Shown here: piece by piece, positions 1-9,000 of the stretch
Layout of the letters: every line of letters starts with the position of its first letter
Position numbering within the stretch: the stretch's first letter is position 1
Source: Mediterranea massiliensis
GTDB lineage: Bacteria; Bacteroidota; Bacteroidia; Bacteroidales; Bacteroidaceae
Direction of reading: 5' to 3'
NCBI RefSeq assembly: GCF_900128475.1
Contig: NZ_LT635838.1
Span: forward strand, 374,536-438,535
Length of the DNA: 64,000 nt
Notes under the pieces: generated by a model
What the model was told of the DNA's origin: nothing
The model's database searches: none
What the model saw: only the letters and a program-made list of their open reading frames with translations
Position numbers and translations under genes: made by a program

Positions 1-229
1 CACCTCCGCCCTGCCAGTCGGCGCCCAGGTGTACAAGCAGCACCACGTTGTCGGCCAGGAAGGCACCTCCGTTGGCCTCAAGGCCGAAGTGCGCCTTCTC
101 CGTACCGGTATTGTAAGACAGGTTCAGCCCCGTGACCGAGGGGTTCACAAACCACTTTCCTTTCTCGAATTGTGCCTGAGCCGCCAGCGTCACCAGCAGC
201 AGGCTGAACATGAACATCAGTTTTTTCAT
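1..229 (-). CDS. N-terminus of a secreted or outer-membrane protein (partial)
   Basis: Only the first 76 or so codons are visible; the gene reads leftward off the window. It opens with MKKLMFMFSLLLVTLAAQA, a clear Sec signal peptide ending in an AQA-type cleavage site. The following residues (GKWFVNPSVTGLNLSYNTG, then GLEANGGAFLADNVVLLVHL) alternate polar and apolar residues with many Gly, Asn and Tyr, as in small outer-membrane beta-barrels. The product is therefore probably an OmpW/OprF-like or porin-type barrel, but no family can be fixed from this much sequence. A TATATTTG -7 element lies about 30 bases upstream. Confidence 0.65.
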   Translation of the reverse strand, partial: MKKLMFMFSLLLVTLAAQAQFEKGKWFVNPSVTGLNLSYNTGTEKAHFGLEANGGAFLADNVVLLVHLGADWQGGG

Positions 230-257
230 CTTTCAGTCGTATTAATGAAACATTCTG

Positions 258-265
258 CAAATATA
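258..265 (-). promoter_or_regulatory. Bacteroides -7 element for the leftmost gene
   Basis: On the minus strand this reads TATATTTG, matching TAnnTTTG, about 28 bases before the start codon at 229. No convincing TTTG -33 box was found. Confidence 0.4.
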
Positions 266-306
266 CGATATTAAAGCCTTATCCGCCCCTTCGGGTAGGG
301 AAATCT

Positions 307-507
307 TTACTTTTCCCCCTCCTTCCGCTCCCTGCGGCGCAGCACCAGCCACAGCAGAAAGACGATGACATACGAGGCTGCAACGGTGATATACTTCTCC
401 GTCACACTGATTTCCGTATTGCGCGGCAGGAAATAGGCCGCCGTCGCCGTGATGTAGACGAGCAGCGCCAGAGGCAGCGCCGTCGATTTCTTGAGTCTTT
501 TCTTCAT
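307..507 (-). CDS. Small two-helix inner-membrane protein downstream of cstA
   Basis: A 66-residue protein with a basic N-terminus (MKKRLKKS), a hydrophobic segment at about residues 10-28, a short polar loop, a second hydrophobic segment at about 39-56, and a highly charged tail (RRRERKEGEK). This predicts two transmembrane helices with both ends in the cytoplasm. It starts 14 bases after the cstA stop, so the two are very likely co-transcribed. A role as accessory subunit of the permease is inferred from position only. I do not recognise a named family. Confidence 0.6.
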   Translation of the reverse strand: MKKRLKKSTALPLALLVYITATAAYFLPRNTEISVTEKYITVAASYVIVFLLWLVLRRRERKEGEK

Positions 508-521
508 AAGCCACCTCCCTC

Positions 522-1964
522 TCAGGCACGGATGCGCCCCGTCTGTTCATACTTCCGCTTCCACAAGGCGAACCACACCAGGCCCACCACCGCCGCTCCA
601 ACGGCTATCGGACCGGCATACTGAAGTCCCAGGCCAAGGCCTCCCTTGGGTTCTACACAGATATAAGAGGTGCACACCGCCGTCATCAGCAGGGCAGGCA
701 GCAGCGTCACCAGGTAGCTGAAACGCCCCCTTTCGCGCACCAGCCATATGGTGACGGCCCACAGCGTAAAGACGGACAGCGTCTGGTTGGCCCACGCAAA
801 GTAGCGCCAGATGCGCTGGAAGCCCTCCGCATCGCGCAGGCTGTAGACCAGCAGCGCCGCGGCGGCCACGAACATGGGGATGCAGATGTACAGGCGCCGC
901 CGCATGGACTTCTGCTCCAGATGGAGGAAATCGGCCACAATGAGCCGCGCCGAGCGGAACGCCGTGTCGCCGCTGGTGATGGGCGCAGCCACCACGCCGA
1001 GGATGGCCAGCACGCCTCCCACTTCGCCCAACCATCCCTTGCTGATGTCGAACACCACAACAGACGCGTCGCTCAGTCCCATTCCGTTCTCATGGAAGAA
1101 GTACGTGGCCACCGTTGCCCATACCAGAGCCACGACACCCTCGGTAATCATGGCACCGTAGAACACGGGGCGACCGTGCCGTTCACTGGTGATGCAACGG
1201 GCCATAAGCGGGCTCTGCGTGGCATGGAAACCCGAAATGGCCCCGCAGGCGATGGTGATGAACATCATCGGGAAGATGGGGCTCGTCTCCGCCTGCGGAT
1301 GGGTATTCTCCAGTCCGTCCCACAATTCGGGCAGCGCCGGGTGGTGTACATAGAGCATCACCAGGATACCCACCGCCATGAAGATAAGGGCCACGGCGAA
1401 AAGCGGGTAAATCTTGCCGATAATCTTGTCGACCGGCAGCAGGGTAGCCAGGATGTAATAGATGAAGATGACGATAATCCAAAAGGTGACGTCGAGCGAC
1501 TCCGGCGTCAGGCGGGCCAGCAGTCCCGCGGGTGAAGCCACAAAGACCGCCCCTACGAGCATCATCAGCACCACGGTGAAGGCCCGCATCACCTGCTTGG
1601 TAGTCAGCCCCAGGTAGCGGCCGATGATTTCGGGAAGGCTCTCGCCGCCGTTGCGCAGGGACAGCATGCCCGACAGATAGTCGTGCACCGCACCCGCAAA
1701 GATGCTTCCCAACACAATCCACAAGTAGGACGCCGTGCCGAACATGGCACCCATGATGGCACCGAAAATGGGGCCTACACCCGCGATGTTGAGAAATTGT
1801 ATCATGAAGATTTTCCAGGTAGGCAGGGGGATATAGTCCACGCCGTCGGCCTTCGTCAGGGCGGGTGTCCGGCGGTCATCGGGTCCGAAAATACGCTCCA
1901 CCACCCGTCCGTAAAGCAGATAGCCGGCTATCAAAGCCAGCAGACAAATTGTAAATGTAATCAT
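522..1964 (-). CDS. cstA: CstA-family carbon starvation permease
   Basis: A 480-residue polytopic membrane protein of the carbon-starvation protein A family, which takes up pyruvate or peptides when carbon is scarce. The N-terminal half carries the family's conserved stretches: FLNIAGVGPIFGAIMGAMFG near residue 58, GSIFAGAVHDYLSGMLSLR near 87, and FHATQSPLMARCI in the middle. It is shorter than the enterobacterial protein of about 700 residues, consistent with the short form that lacks the C-terminal extension. It has its own promoter upstream and a small membrane protein gene 14 bases downstream. The start codon at 1964 is the first in frame and directly precedes a hydrophobic segment. Confidence 0.9.
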   Translation of the reverse strand: MITFTICLLALIAGYLLYGRVVERIFGPDDRRTPALTKADGVDYIPLPTWKIFMIQFLNIAGVGPIFGAIMGAMFGTASYLWIVLGSIFAGAVHDYLSGMLSLRNGGESLPEIIGRYLGLTTKQVMRAFTVVLMMLVGAVFVASPAGLLARLTPESLDVTFWIIVIFIYYILATLLPVDKIIGKIYPLFAVALIFMAVGILVMLYVHHPALPELWDGLENTHPQAETSPIFPMMFITIACGAISGFHATQSPLMARCITSERHGRPVFYGAMITEGVVALVWATVATYFFHENGMGLSDASVVVFDISKGWLGEVGGVLAILGVVAAPITSGDTAFRSARLIVADFLHLEQKSMRRRLYICIPMFVAAAALLVYSLRDAEGFQRIWRYFAWANQTLSVFTLWAVTIWLVRERGRFSYLVTLLPALLMTAVCTSYICVEPKGGLGLGLQYAGPIAVGAAVVGLVWFALWKRKYEQTGRIRA

Positions 1965-1996
1965 GGCGTATGTTTTTCCGTTTACTTTTATGCCTG

Positions 1997-2030
1997 CAAA
2001 TGTAATTGTTTCCTAACAATCTGCACAATT
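1997..2030 (-). promoter_or_regulatory. Predicted Bacteroides promoter for cstA
   Basis: The minus strand carries TACATTTG (1997-2004), a match to the TAnnTTTG -7 element. A TTG lies about 21 bases upstream (2026-2028) as a partial -33 box. Start-site mapping would decide. Confidence 0.5.
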
Positions 2031-2082
2031 TAACGGCAGTTTTTGTAAATTCGCCGCCGAAAAATAACAAACCGTTTTACTT

Positions 2083-3564
2083 ATGATTCGTTCGTTTCTG
2101 CTCACCATAGTCTGCCTGCTGGCAACGCTTCTCCCCCCCTCCGCCCAGACTCCGCCCAAGTACGAGGTGCGGGCCGCGTGGATTACCGCCGTCTACGGCC
2201 TCGACTGGCCGCGCGCCAAAGCCACCTCGGCCGCCGGCATCCGCAAGCAGCAGGAAGAGCTGGTCGAGATACTGGACAAGCTGAAGGCGGCCAACTTCAA
2301 CACCATCCTCTTCCAGACGCGCACGAGGGGCGACGTCCTCTACCGCTCGGACATCGAACCCTTCAACTCCATCCTGACGGGCAAGGTGGGACAGGACCCC
2401 GGCTACGACCCGCTGGCCTTTGCCGTCGAGGAGTGCCACAAGCGCGGCATGGAGTGCCATGCCTGGATGGTGTCCATCCCCCTGGGCGGACGCAAGCATG
2501 TGGCCTCGCTGGGCAATCAGTCCGTCACCCGCCGCCAGCCCGACATCTGCCTGCGCTACAAGAACGAATACTTCCTGAACCCCGGCCACCCGAAGACCAA
2601 GGAATACCTCATGAGCCTCGTCAAAGAGGTTGTGGAGCGCTACGATGTGGACGGCGTACACTTCGACTACCTGCGCTACCCCGAACGTGCCTTGCGCTTC
2701 CCCGACAGTTACGACTACCGCAAATATGGCAAGGGGCGGAGCCTCGACCAATGGCGCAGGGACAATATCACCGAAATCGTGCGCTATATATACAAAGGTG
2801 TAAAACAGCTGAAACCGTGGGTCAAGGTGAGCACCTGCCCCGTAGGCAAGTACCGCGACACGAGCCGCTACTCGTCCAAGGGATGGAATGCCTTCCATGT
2901 AGTCTACCAGGATGTGCAGGGATGGCTGGGTGAAGGCATCCAGGACCAGATTTATCCCATGATGTACTTCCGCGGCAATGCCTTCTACCCCTTTGCGCTC
3001 GACTGGCAGGAGCAGAGCAACGGCCGCCACGTGGTTCCCGGCCTGGGTGTCTACTTCCTCCACCCCAGCGAAGGCAACTGGGAGCTCGACGAGATTGAGC
3101 GGCAAATCAACTTCGTACGCCACCACCACCTGGCCGGCGAAGCCCACTATCGGGTGAAGTTTGTGACGGACAATACACAAAACCTCTACGACGCCCTGCT
3201 GAACGACTTCTATGCCTGCCCGGCCCTGCAACCGCCCATGACATGGGCCGACAGCATCGCGCCCACTCCTCCCGCCCGGCTCTCCCTCCACCAGATAGCC
3301 GAAGGCTACACCCGCCTGCAATGGGAAGCGTCGACGGACAACGACGGCAGAAACACTCCCACCTACATCGTCTATGCCTCGGACACCAGCCCCGTCGACA
3401 CGGAGAATCCTGCCAACATCGTTGCCATCGGCATACGCGGCACGGAGTACATCTATGCCCCCATCCTGCCGTGGACCAGCCGCCGCTACTTTGCCGTGAC
3501 AGCCATCGACCGCTATGGCAACGAAAGCGCCCCCTCAGCCACCGTCGGCCGGGACTCAGATTGA
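2083..3564 (+). CDS. Secreted glycoside-hydrolase-like protein (GHL10 / DUF187 family)
   Basis: A 493-residue exported protein. Residues 1-22 form a signal peptide (MIRSFLLTIVCLLATLLPPS). Residues about 27-330 match the GH10-like family (GHL10, formerly DUF187). Visible motifs are RAAWITAVYGLDWPR at the start of the barrel, FNTILFQTRTRGDVLYRS, and the signature DGVHFDYLRYP near residue 196. Residues about 395-490 look like a fibronectin type III domain (PARLSLHQIAEGYTRLQWEA). The family is thought to act on glycans in the cell envelope or from outside, but the substrate is not known. The 3' end overlaps the convergent gene on the other strand by 52 bases. Confidence 0.8.
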   Translation: MIRSFLLTIVCLLATLLPPSAQTPPKYEVRAAWITAVYGLDWPRAKATSAAGIRKQQEELVEILDKLKAANFNTILFQTRTRGDVLYRSDIEPFNSILTGKVGQDPGYDPLAFAVEECHKRGMECHAWMVSIPLGGRKHVASLGNQSVTRRQPDICLRYKNEYFLNPGHPKTKEYLMSLVKEVVERYDVDGVHFDYLRYPERALRFPDSYDYRKYGKGRSLDQWRRDNITEIVRYIYKGVKQLKPWVKVSTCPVGKYRDTSRYSSKGWNAFHVVYQDVQGWLGEGIQDQIYPMMYFRGNAFYPFALDWQEQSNGRHVVPGLGVYFLHPSEGNWELDEIERQINFVRHHHLAGEAHYRVKFVTDNTQNLYDALLNDFYACPALQPPMTWADSIAPTPPARLSLHQIAEGYTRLQWEASTDNDGRNTPTYIVYASDTSPVDTENPANIVAIGIRGTEYIYAPILPWTSRRYFAVTAIDRYGNESAPSATVGRDSD

Positions 3565-4736
3565 CCCGAAATAACGGTCAGCACCGCCAGAAAACGGCTT
3601 TCTGAGGTCACAGGCACCAACGGTAAGGTGCCGCCCACCAGCCGTCCCTCACGCACTTGTGGAGGGGCCTCGTGCAACATCCTGCCGGCAGCCTCGCGCA
3701 ACGCCCCGACTGACGGGTAGCGAACGATGTCAAACCGCCCTGAGAGGCCGCTCCCCAATACCCGCTCCGCCAGCCGCAGGGCCACGATGCCCATGTTCAT
3801 GCGCAGGTTGACCTCGACCATCGGATGCAGGAAGAAGCCTCCATCTTCTCTGCGGCACACCATCATGTCTACCCCCAGAGGACCACGATAGCCCGCCTCC
3901 CCATAGACGGCCAGCAGAGGTATCAGCCCCTTCCGCAAACGCTCCCATTCCTCCCGCGCCACGTAGCGGGTCATATACGCCTCGAACACATCGGCCGACC
4001 ACACCCGATTGCCCTGATAACGCCCGTAACCGTCGGTCAAGAACGAGGAATAGCCCAAGAAATCCATCCGCCCGTCCTCGCCTGCCATAAACTCCAAGGC
4101 CAGGTCTTCCACCTTATTATATATAGGAGACGCCACCACCGCTCCCTGCTCGCGAAGCGTCCTGCCGCACCAGCCGGCCGACAGGGAGAAGTCGGCCCGG
4201 CACCAGCACAAGCCCTTGCCGCTGCTCGACCACGGCGCCTTGAATACCACCGCCCCATGCCCATCGGCATAGGCCCGGCACTCGTCCAGGGTGTACAGCA
4301 CCTCGGACTCCCCTCCATAGGGTCCCTCCAGCGGCCAGCGGCGCAACAAGGCGGCCGATGTCCGCCGGGAAGCCAGCCGACGGTACACATCCAACCAGCC
4401 GTCCGAAGGCAAGTCCTCCCCATGGACACCCAGCTTCAGGAACGACTGGCGGACGGTACGGTTCCATCCCCAAGGCGCCGCCTCCACCGGCCCGCCCCCT
4501 ATCGCGCCGGCATCGGCCACCGCCTCGGCATCCAAGCCGAACAAAAGGCACATTTGCGAGGCGTAATCCATTGTTTTCCTGTCCGTAACCCATACTTTTC
4601 CTCCCGCCCCGGCATACCACAGGGGGAGCAGCGACAAGTCGCGCGCCATGTCCCTCACCTGCACTGGAGCAATGTAATGGCCGTCGTCGCAAGCCAAGGC
4701 CAAATCCGTATCGGGATTAAAAAGATGCAGCTTCAT
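3513..4736 (-). CDS. Conserved hypothetical protein with ATP-grasp-like features
   Basis: A 407-residue soluble protein beginning MKLHLFNPDTDLALACDDG. I chose the start at 4736 rather than the in-frame ATG 33 bases upstream because the conserved-looking sequence begins here. Two stretches resemble an ATP-grasp fold: VVFKAPWSSSGKGL (about 163-176), with a lysine followed by a Ser/Gly-rich loop, and MVEVNLRMNMG near residue 320, like the metal-binding E-x-N strand. ATP-grasp enzymes ligate a carboxylate to an amine or thiol; the substrate here is unknown and the family assignment is my inference. It is divergent from the AAA ATPase gene at 4840, and its 3' end overlaps the secreted glycosidase gene. 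Confidence 0.65.
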   Translation of the reverse strand: MKLHLFNPDTDLALACDDGHYIAPVQVRDMARDLSLLPLWYAGAGGKVWVTDRKTMDYASQMCLLFGLDAEAVADAGAIGGGPVEAAPWGWNRTVRQSFLKLGVHGEDLPSDGWLDVYRRLASRRTSAALLRRWPLEGPYGGESEVLYTLDECRAYADGHGAVVFKAPWSSSGKGLCWCRADFSLSAGWCGRTLREQGAVVASPIYNKVEDLALEFMAGEDGRMDFLGYSSFLTDGYGRYQGNRVWSADVFEAYMTRYVAREEWERLRKGLIPLLAVYGEAGYRGPLGVDMMVCRREDGGFFLHPMVEVNLRMNMGIVALRLAERVLGSGLSGRFDIVRYPSVGALREAAGRMLHEAPPQVREGRLVGGTLPLVPVTSESRFLAVLTVISGQSESRPTVAEGALSLP

Positions 4737-4756
4737 ACTTTTTATCGTTTTGAATG

Positions 4757-4764
4757 CAAACTTA
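4757..4764 (-). promoter_or_regulatory. Possible -7 element for the ATP-grasp-like gene
   Basis: The minus strand reads TAAGTTTG, a match to TAnnTTTG, 21 bases before the start codon at 4736. No good -33 box is visible at the usual distance. It faces the strong divergent promoter at 4786-4816. Confidence 0.35.
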
Positions 4765-4785
4765 CACAAATTTTGTAATGTCTAC

Positions 4786-4816
4786 TTTGCAATTGTATAA
4801 AAAAGATATATCTTTG
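4786..4816 (+). promoter_or_regulatory. Strong Bacteroides promoter for the AAA ATPase
   Basis: TTTG at 4786-4789 and TATCTTTG at 4809-4816 are separated by 19 bases, a near-perfect Bacteroides -33/-7 pair. The start codon follows at 4840 with an AAGGAG ribosome-binding site. Confidence 0.75.
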
Positions 4817-4839
4817 TGCCCTGATAAGGAGACTATAAC

Positions 4840-6018
4840 ATGGAAGCATTCTACCGCACACACGCCTATCTTGTGGAGCATACCAATGCCCCGGTACGCC
4901 GCGACCTCATGGACGAGATTGACTGGAGCGACCGGCTCATCGGCATCAAGGGCACCCGTGGCGTGGGCAAGACAACCTTCCTGCTCCAATATGCCAAGGA
5001 AAAATTCGGCACCGACCGCTCCTGCCTCTTCATCAACATGAACAACTTCTACTTCTCGGGGCACGGCATCGTCGAGTTTGCCAACGAATTCCAGCGCCGC
5101 GGCGGCAAAGTGCTGCTCATCGACCAGGTGTTCAAGTTCCCCAACTGGAGCCAGGAGCTGCGCATGTGCTACGACCGCTTCCCCAATCTGAAAATAGTCT
5201 TCACCGGCTCGTCGGTCATGCGGCTGAAGGAAGAAAACCTCGAGCTGCGCGACATCGTGAAGAGCTACAACCTCCGCGGCTTCTCCTTCCGCGAATTCCT
5301 CAACCTGCAGACGGGCATGAAGTTCCATGCCTACACGCTGGACGAAATCCTCCACAACCACGAACAGATAGCCAAAGGCATACTGGCCAAGGTGCATCCG
5401 CTGGACTACTTCCAGGACTACATCCACCATGGCTTCTATCCCTTCTTCCTCGAAAAACGCAACTTTTCCGAAAACCTGCTCAAGACCATGAACATGATGG
5501 TGGAAGTGGACATCCTCCTCATCAAGCAGATCGAACTGAAATACCTCTCGAAAATCAAGAAACTGCTCTACCTGCTGGCGGTAGACGGCCCCAAGGCCCC
5601 CAACGTCAGCCAGCTGGCCCATGATATAGAAACCTCGCGCGCCACGGTGATGAACTACATCAAGTACCTGGCCGACGCCCGCCTCATCAACATGGTCTAT
5701 CCGGTAGGGGAAGAATTTCCCAAGAAGCCGGCCAAGATCATGATGCACAACCCCAACCTGATGTACTCCATCTACCCCGTCAAGGTCGAAGAGCAGGACG
5801 TGCTCGACACCTTCTTCGTCAACACCCTGTGGAAGGACCACAAGGTGAGCCGGGGCGACAAGAACATCCCGTTCATGGTAGACGGACACCGCGCCTTCCG
5901 CATCTGCCCCGAAGGCACCAAGGTGAAGAACAGTATTGGCATGACCTACGCCATGCACAAGATGGATATCGGACGCGACAATCAGATTCCCCTGTGGCTG
6001 TTCGGTTTCCTGTACTGA
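4840..6018 (+). CDS. AAA-family ATPase with DUF4143-like C-terminus
   Basis: A 392-residue protein of the AAA_14/DUF4143 type. The Walker A loop GTRGVGKTTF lies at about 38-47 and a Walker B-like KVLLIDQVFKF near 95. A sensor-like VFTGSSVMRLKE follows. The C-terminal half contains a winged-helix-like stretch (VSQLAHDIETSRATVMNYIKYLADARL) and a DUF4143-type end. Such proteins are common orphan ATPases in Bacteroidetes and their role is unknown. It has its own promoter and an AAGGAG site eight bases before the start. It precedes the PFOR gene by 80 bases with no obvious terminator between them, so some read-through is possible, though a functional link is not implied. Confidence 0.8.
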   Translation: MEAFYRTHAYLVEHTNAPVRRDLMDEIDWSDRLIGIKGTRGVGKTTFLLQYAKEKFGTDRSCLFINMNNFYFSGHGIVEFANEFQRRGGKVLLIDQVFKFPNWSQELRMCYDRFPNLKIVFTGSSVMRLKEENLELRDIVKSYNLRGFSFREFLNLQTGMKFHAYTLDEILHNHEQIAKGILAKVHPLDYFQDYIHHGFYPFFLEKRNFSENLLKTMNMMVEVDILLIKQIELKYLSKIKKLLYLLAVDGPKAPNVSQLAHDIETSRATVMNYIKYLADARLINMVYPVGEEFPKKPAKIMMHNPNLMYSIYPVKVEEQDVLDTFFVNTLWKDHKVSRGDKNIPFMVDGHRAFRICPEGTKVKNSIGMTYAMHKMDIGRDNQIPLWLFGFLY

Positions 6019-6098
6019 GAAAGGCGGGGCACGAAGACAATGAAACGAAAGGATACAATATAAACAAAAGATTTTTTACTTTATAAACTCATTTAGTT

Positions 6099-9000
6099 AT
6101 GACTAAACAGAAAAAATTCATCACTTGTGATGGTAACGAAGCCGCTGCCCACATCTCGTACATGTTCTCCGAGGTGGCAGCCATCTACCCCATCACCCCG
6201 TCGTCTACGATGGCTGAACACGTGGACGAATGGGCTGCCGCAGGTCGCAAGAACATCTTCGGCGAAACAGTATTGGTTCAGGAAATGCAGTCGGAAGCCG
6301 GTGCCGCCGGTGCCGTACACGGCTCTCTGCAGGCAGGTGCGCTGACTACCACCTACACTGCTTCTCAGGGTCTGCTGCTGATGATCCCCAACATGTACAA
6401 GATTGCCGGTGAAAACCTGCCCTGCGTATTCCACGTATCCGCACGTACACTGGCCAGCCACGCCCTGTGTATCTTCGGCGACCATCAGGATGTAATGTCC
6501 TGCCGCCAGACAGGCTTCGCCATGCTGGCCGAAGGCTCTGTACAGGAAGTGATGGACCTCGCCGGTGTTGCCCACCTGGCTACCCTGAAGGCACGCGTGC
6601 CGTTCATCAACTTCTTCGACGGCTTCCGCACCTCTCACGAAATCCAGAAGATTGAGAAGCTGGACAACGAAGACCTCGCTCCGCTGATCGACCAGGAAGC
6701 TCTGGCCGAATTCCGCAGCCGCGCCATGAACCCCATGACTCCGGTTGCACGTGGTATGGCCGAAAACCCTGACCACTTCTTCCAGCACCGCGAATCCTGC
6801 AACCGCTTCTATGACGCCGTTCCTGAAATCGTGGAAGACTACATGAAGAAGATCAGCGAAATCACCGGCCGCAACTACGGTCTGTTCGACTACTACGGCG
6901 ACCCCGAAGCAGAACGCGTCATCATCGCTATGGGCTCTGTAACAGAAGCCATCCGCGAAGTGATCGACTACCTGCGCGCCAAGGGCGAAAAGGTCGGTCT
7001 GGTAGCTGTTCACCTCTACCGTCCGTTCTCTGCCAAGCACTTCCTGGCAGCTGTGCCCAAGACAGCCAAGCGCATTGCCGTACTCGACCGTACCAAGGAA
7101 CCGGGTGCCAATGGCGAACCGCTCTACATGGACGTCAAGGACTGCTTCTACGGACAGGAAAATGCCCCGCTCATCGTTGGCGGCCGCTACGGTCTGGGTT
7201 CGAAAGACACCACTCCGGCACAAATCTTTGCCGTATATGACAACCTGTCACTGCCGACTCCGAAGAACCACTTCACTATCGGTATCGTAGACGACGTTAC
7301 CTTCACTTCTCTGCCTCAGGAGCCCGAAATCGCCGTAGGTGGCGAAGGCATGTTCGAGGCCAAGTTCTACGGTCTGGGTGCCGATGGTACAGTTGGTGCC
7401 AACAAGAACTCCGTGAAGATTATCGGTGACAATACCGACAAGCACTGCCAGGCATACTTCTCTTACGACTCCAAGAAGTCGGGCGGTTTCACTTGTTCTC
7501 ACCTGCGTTTCGGTGACACACCTATCCGCTCCACTTACTTGGTAAATACACCTAACTTCGTAGCTTGCCACGTACAGGCTTACCTGCACATGTACGATGT
7601 AACCCGCGGTCTGCGCAAGAACGGTTCGTTCCTGCTCAACACCATCTGGGAAGGCGAAGAACTGGCAAAGAACCTGCCGAACAAGGTGAAGAAATATTTC
7701 GCACAGAACAACATCACCGTTTACTACATCAATGCTACTCAAATTGCACAGGAAATCGGTCTGGGCAACCGCACCAACACCATCCTGCAGTCGGCCTTCT
7801 TCCGCATCACGGGCGTTATCCCCGTTGACCTGGCTGTAGAGCAGATGAAGAAGTTCATCGTGAAGTCTTATGGTAAGAAGGGTGAAGACGTAGTGAACAA
7901 GAACTATGCTGCCGTTGACCGCGGTGGCGAATACAAGCAGCTCACCGTTGATCCCGCATGGGCCAACCTGCCCGACGACGAAAAGGTGGCCAACAACGAC
8001 CCCGCTTTCATCAACGAAGTGGTTCGTCCCATCAACGCTCAGGACGGCGACCTGCTGCCGGTATCTGCCTTCAAGGGTATCGAAGACGGTACTTGGGAAC
8101 AAGGTACTGCCAAGTATGAGAAACGTGGCGTAGCTGCCTTCGTTCCGACTTGGAATGCCGAGAACTGTATCCAGTGTAACAAGTGTGCTTACGTTTGTCC
8201 TCACGCTGCCATCCGTCCGTTTATTCTCGACGCCGAGGAGCAGAAGGGTGCCAACTTCACTCAGCTGAAGGCCGTAGGAAAGGTATTCGACGGCATGACC
8301 TTCCGCATGCAGGTAGACGTACTCGACTGTCTGGGTTGCGGCAACTGCGTTGACGTATGTCCGGGCAACCCGAAGAAGGGTGGCAAGGCTCTGTCGATGG
8401 TTCACCTGGAAAGCCAGATGGGCGAAGCTGCCAACTGGACTTACTGCGTAGAAAACGTAAAGAGCAAACAGCACCTGGTAGACATCAAGGCCAACGTGAA
8501 GAACTCTCAGTTCGCTACTCCGTTGTTCGAGTTCTCGGGCGCTTGCTCGGGTTGCGGCGAAACTCCGTACGTGAAACTGATTTCTCAGCTCTTCGGCGAC
8601 CGCGAAATGGTAGCCAACGCAACTGGATGTTCGTCCATCTACTCCGGTTCTGTTCCTTCTACTCCTTACACCAAGAACGAGAAGGGTCACGGTCCTGCTT
8701 GGGCTAACTCCCTGTTCGAGGACTTCTGCGAATTCGGTCTGGGTATGGAACTGGCCAACGAGAAGATGCGCGAACGCATTGCCAAACTGATGAAGGAAGG
8801 TATCGAAAGCGAATCTACTCCGGCCGAATACAAGGCAATCTTCCAGGAATGGTTGGACAACAGCCTCGATGCTGACAAGACAAAAGACATCTACGAACGC
8901 ATCGTTCCGATGCTCGAAGCTGCCAAGGACAAGTGTCCGATCTGCAACGGCATTTATGGTCTGAAGCAATACATCGTTAAGCGCAGCCAGTGGATCATTG

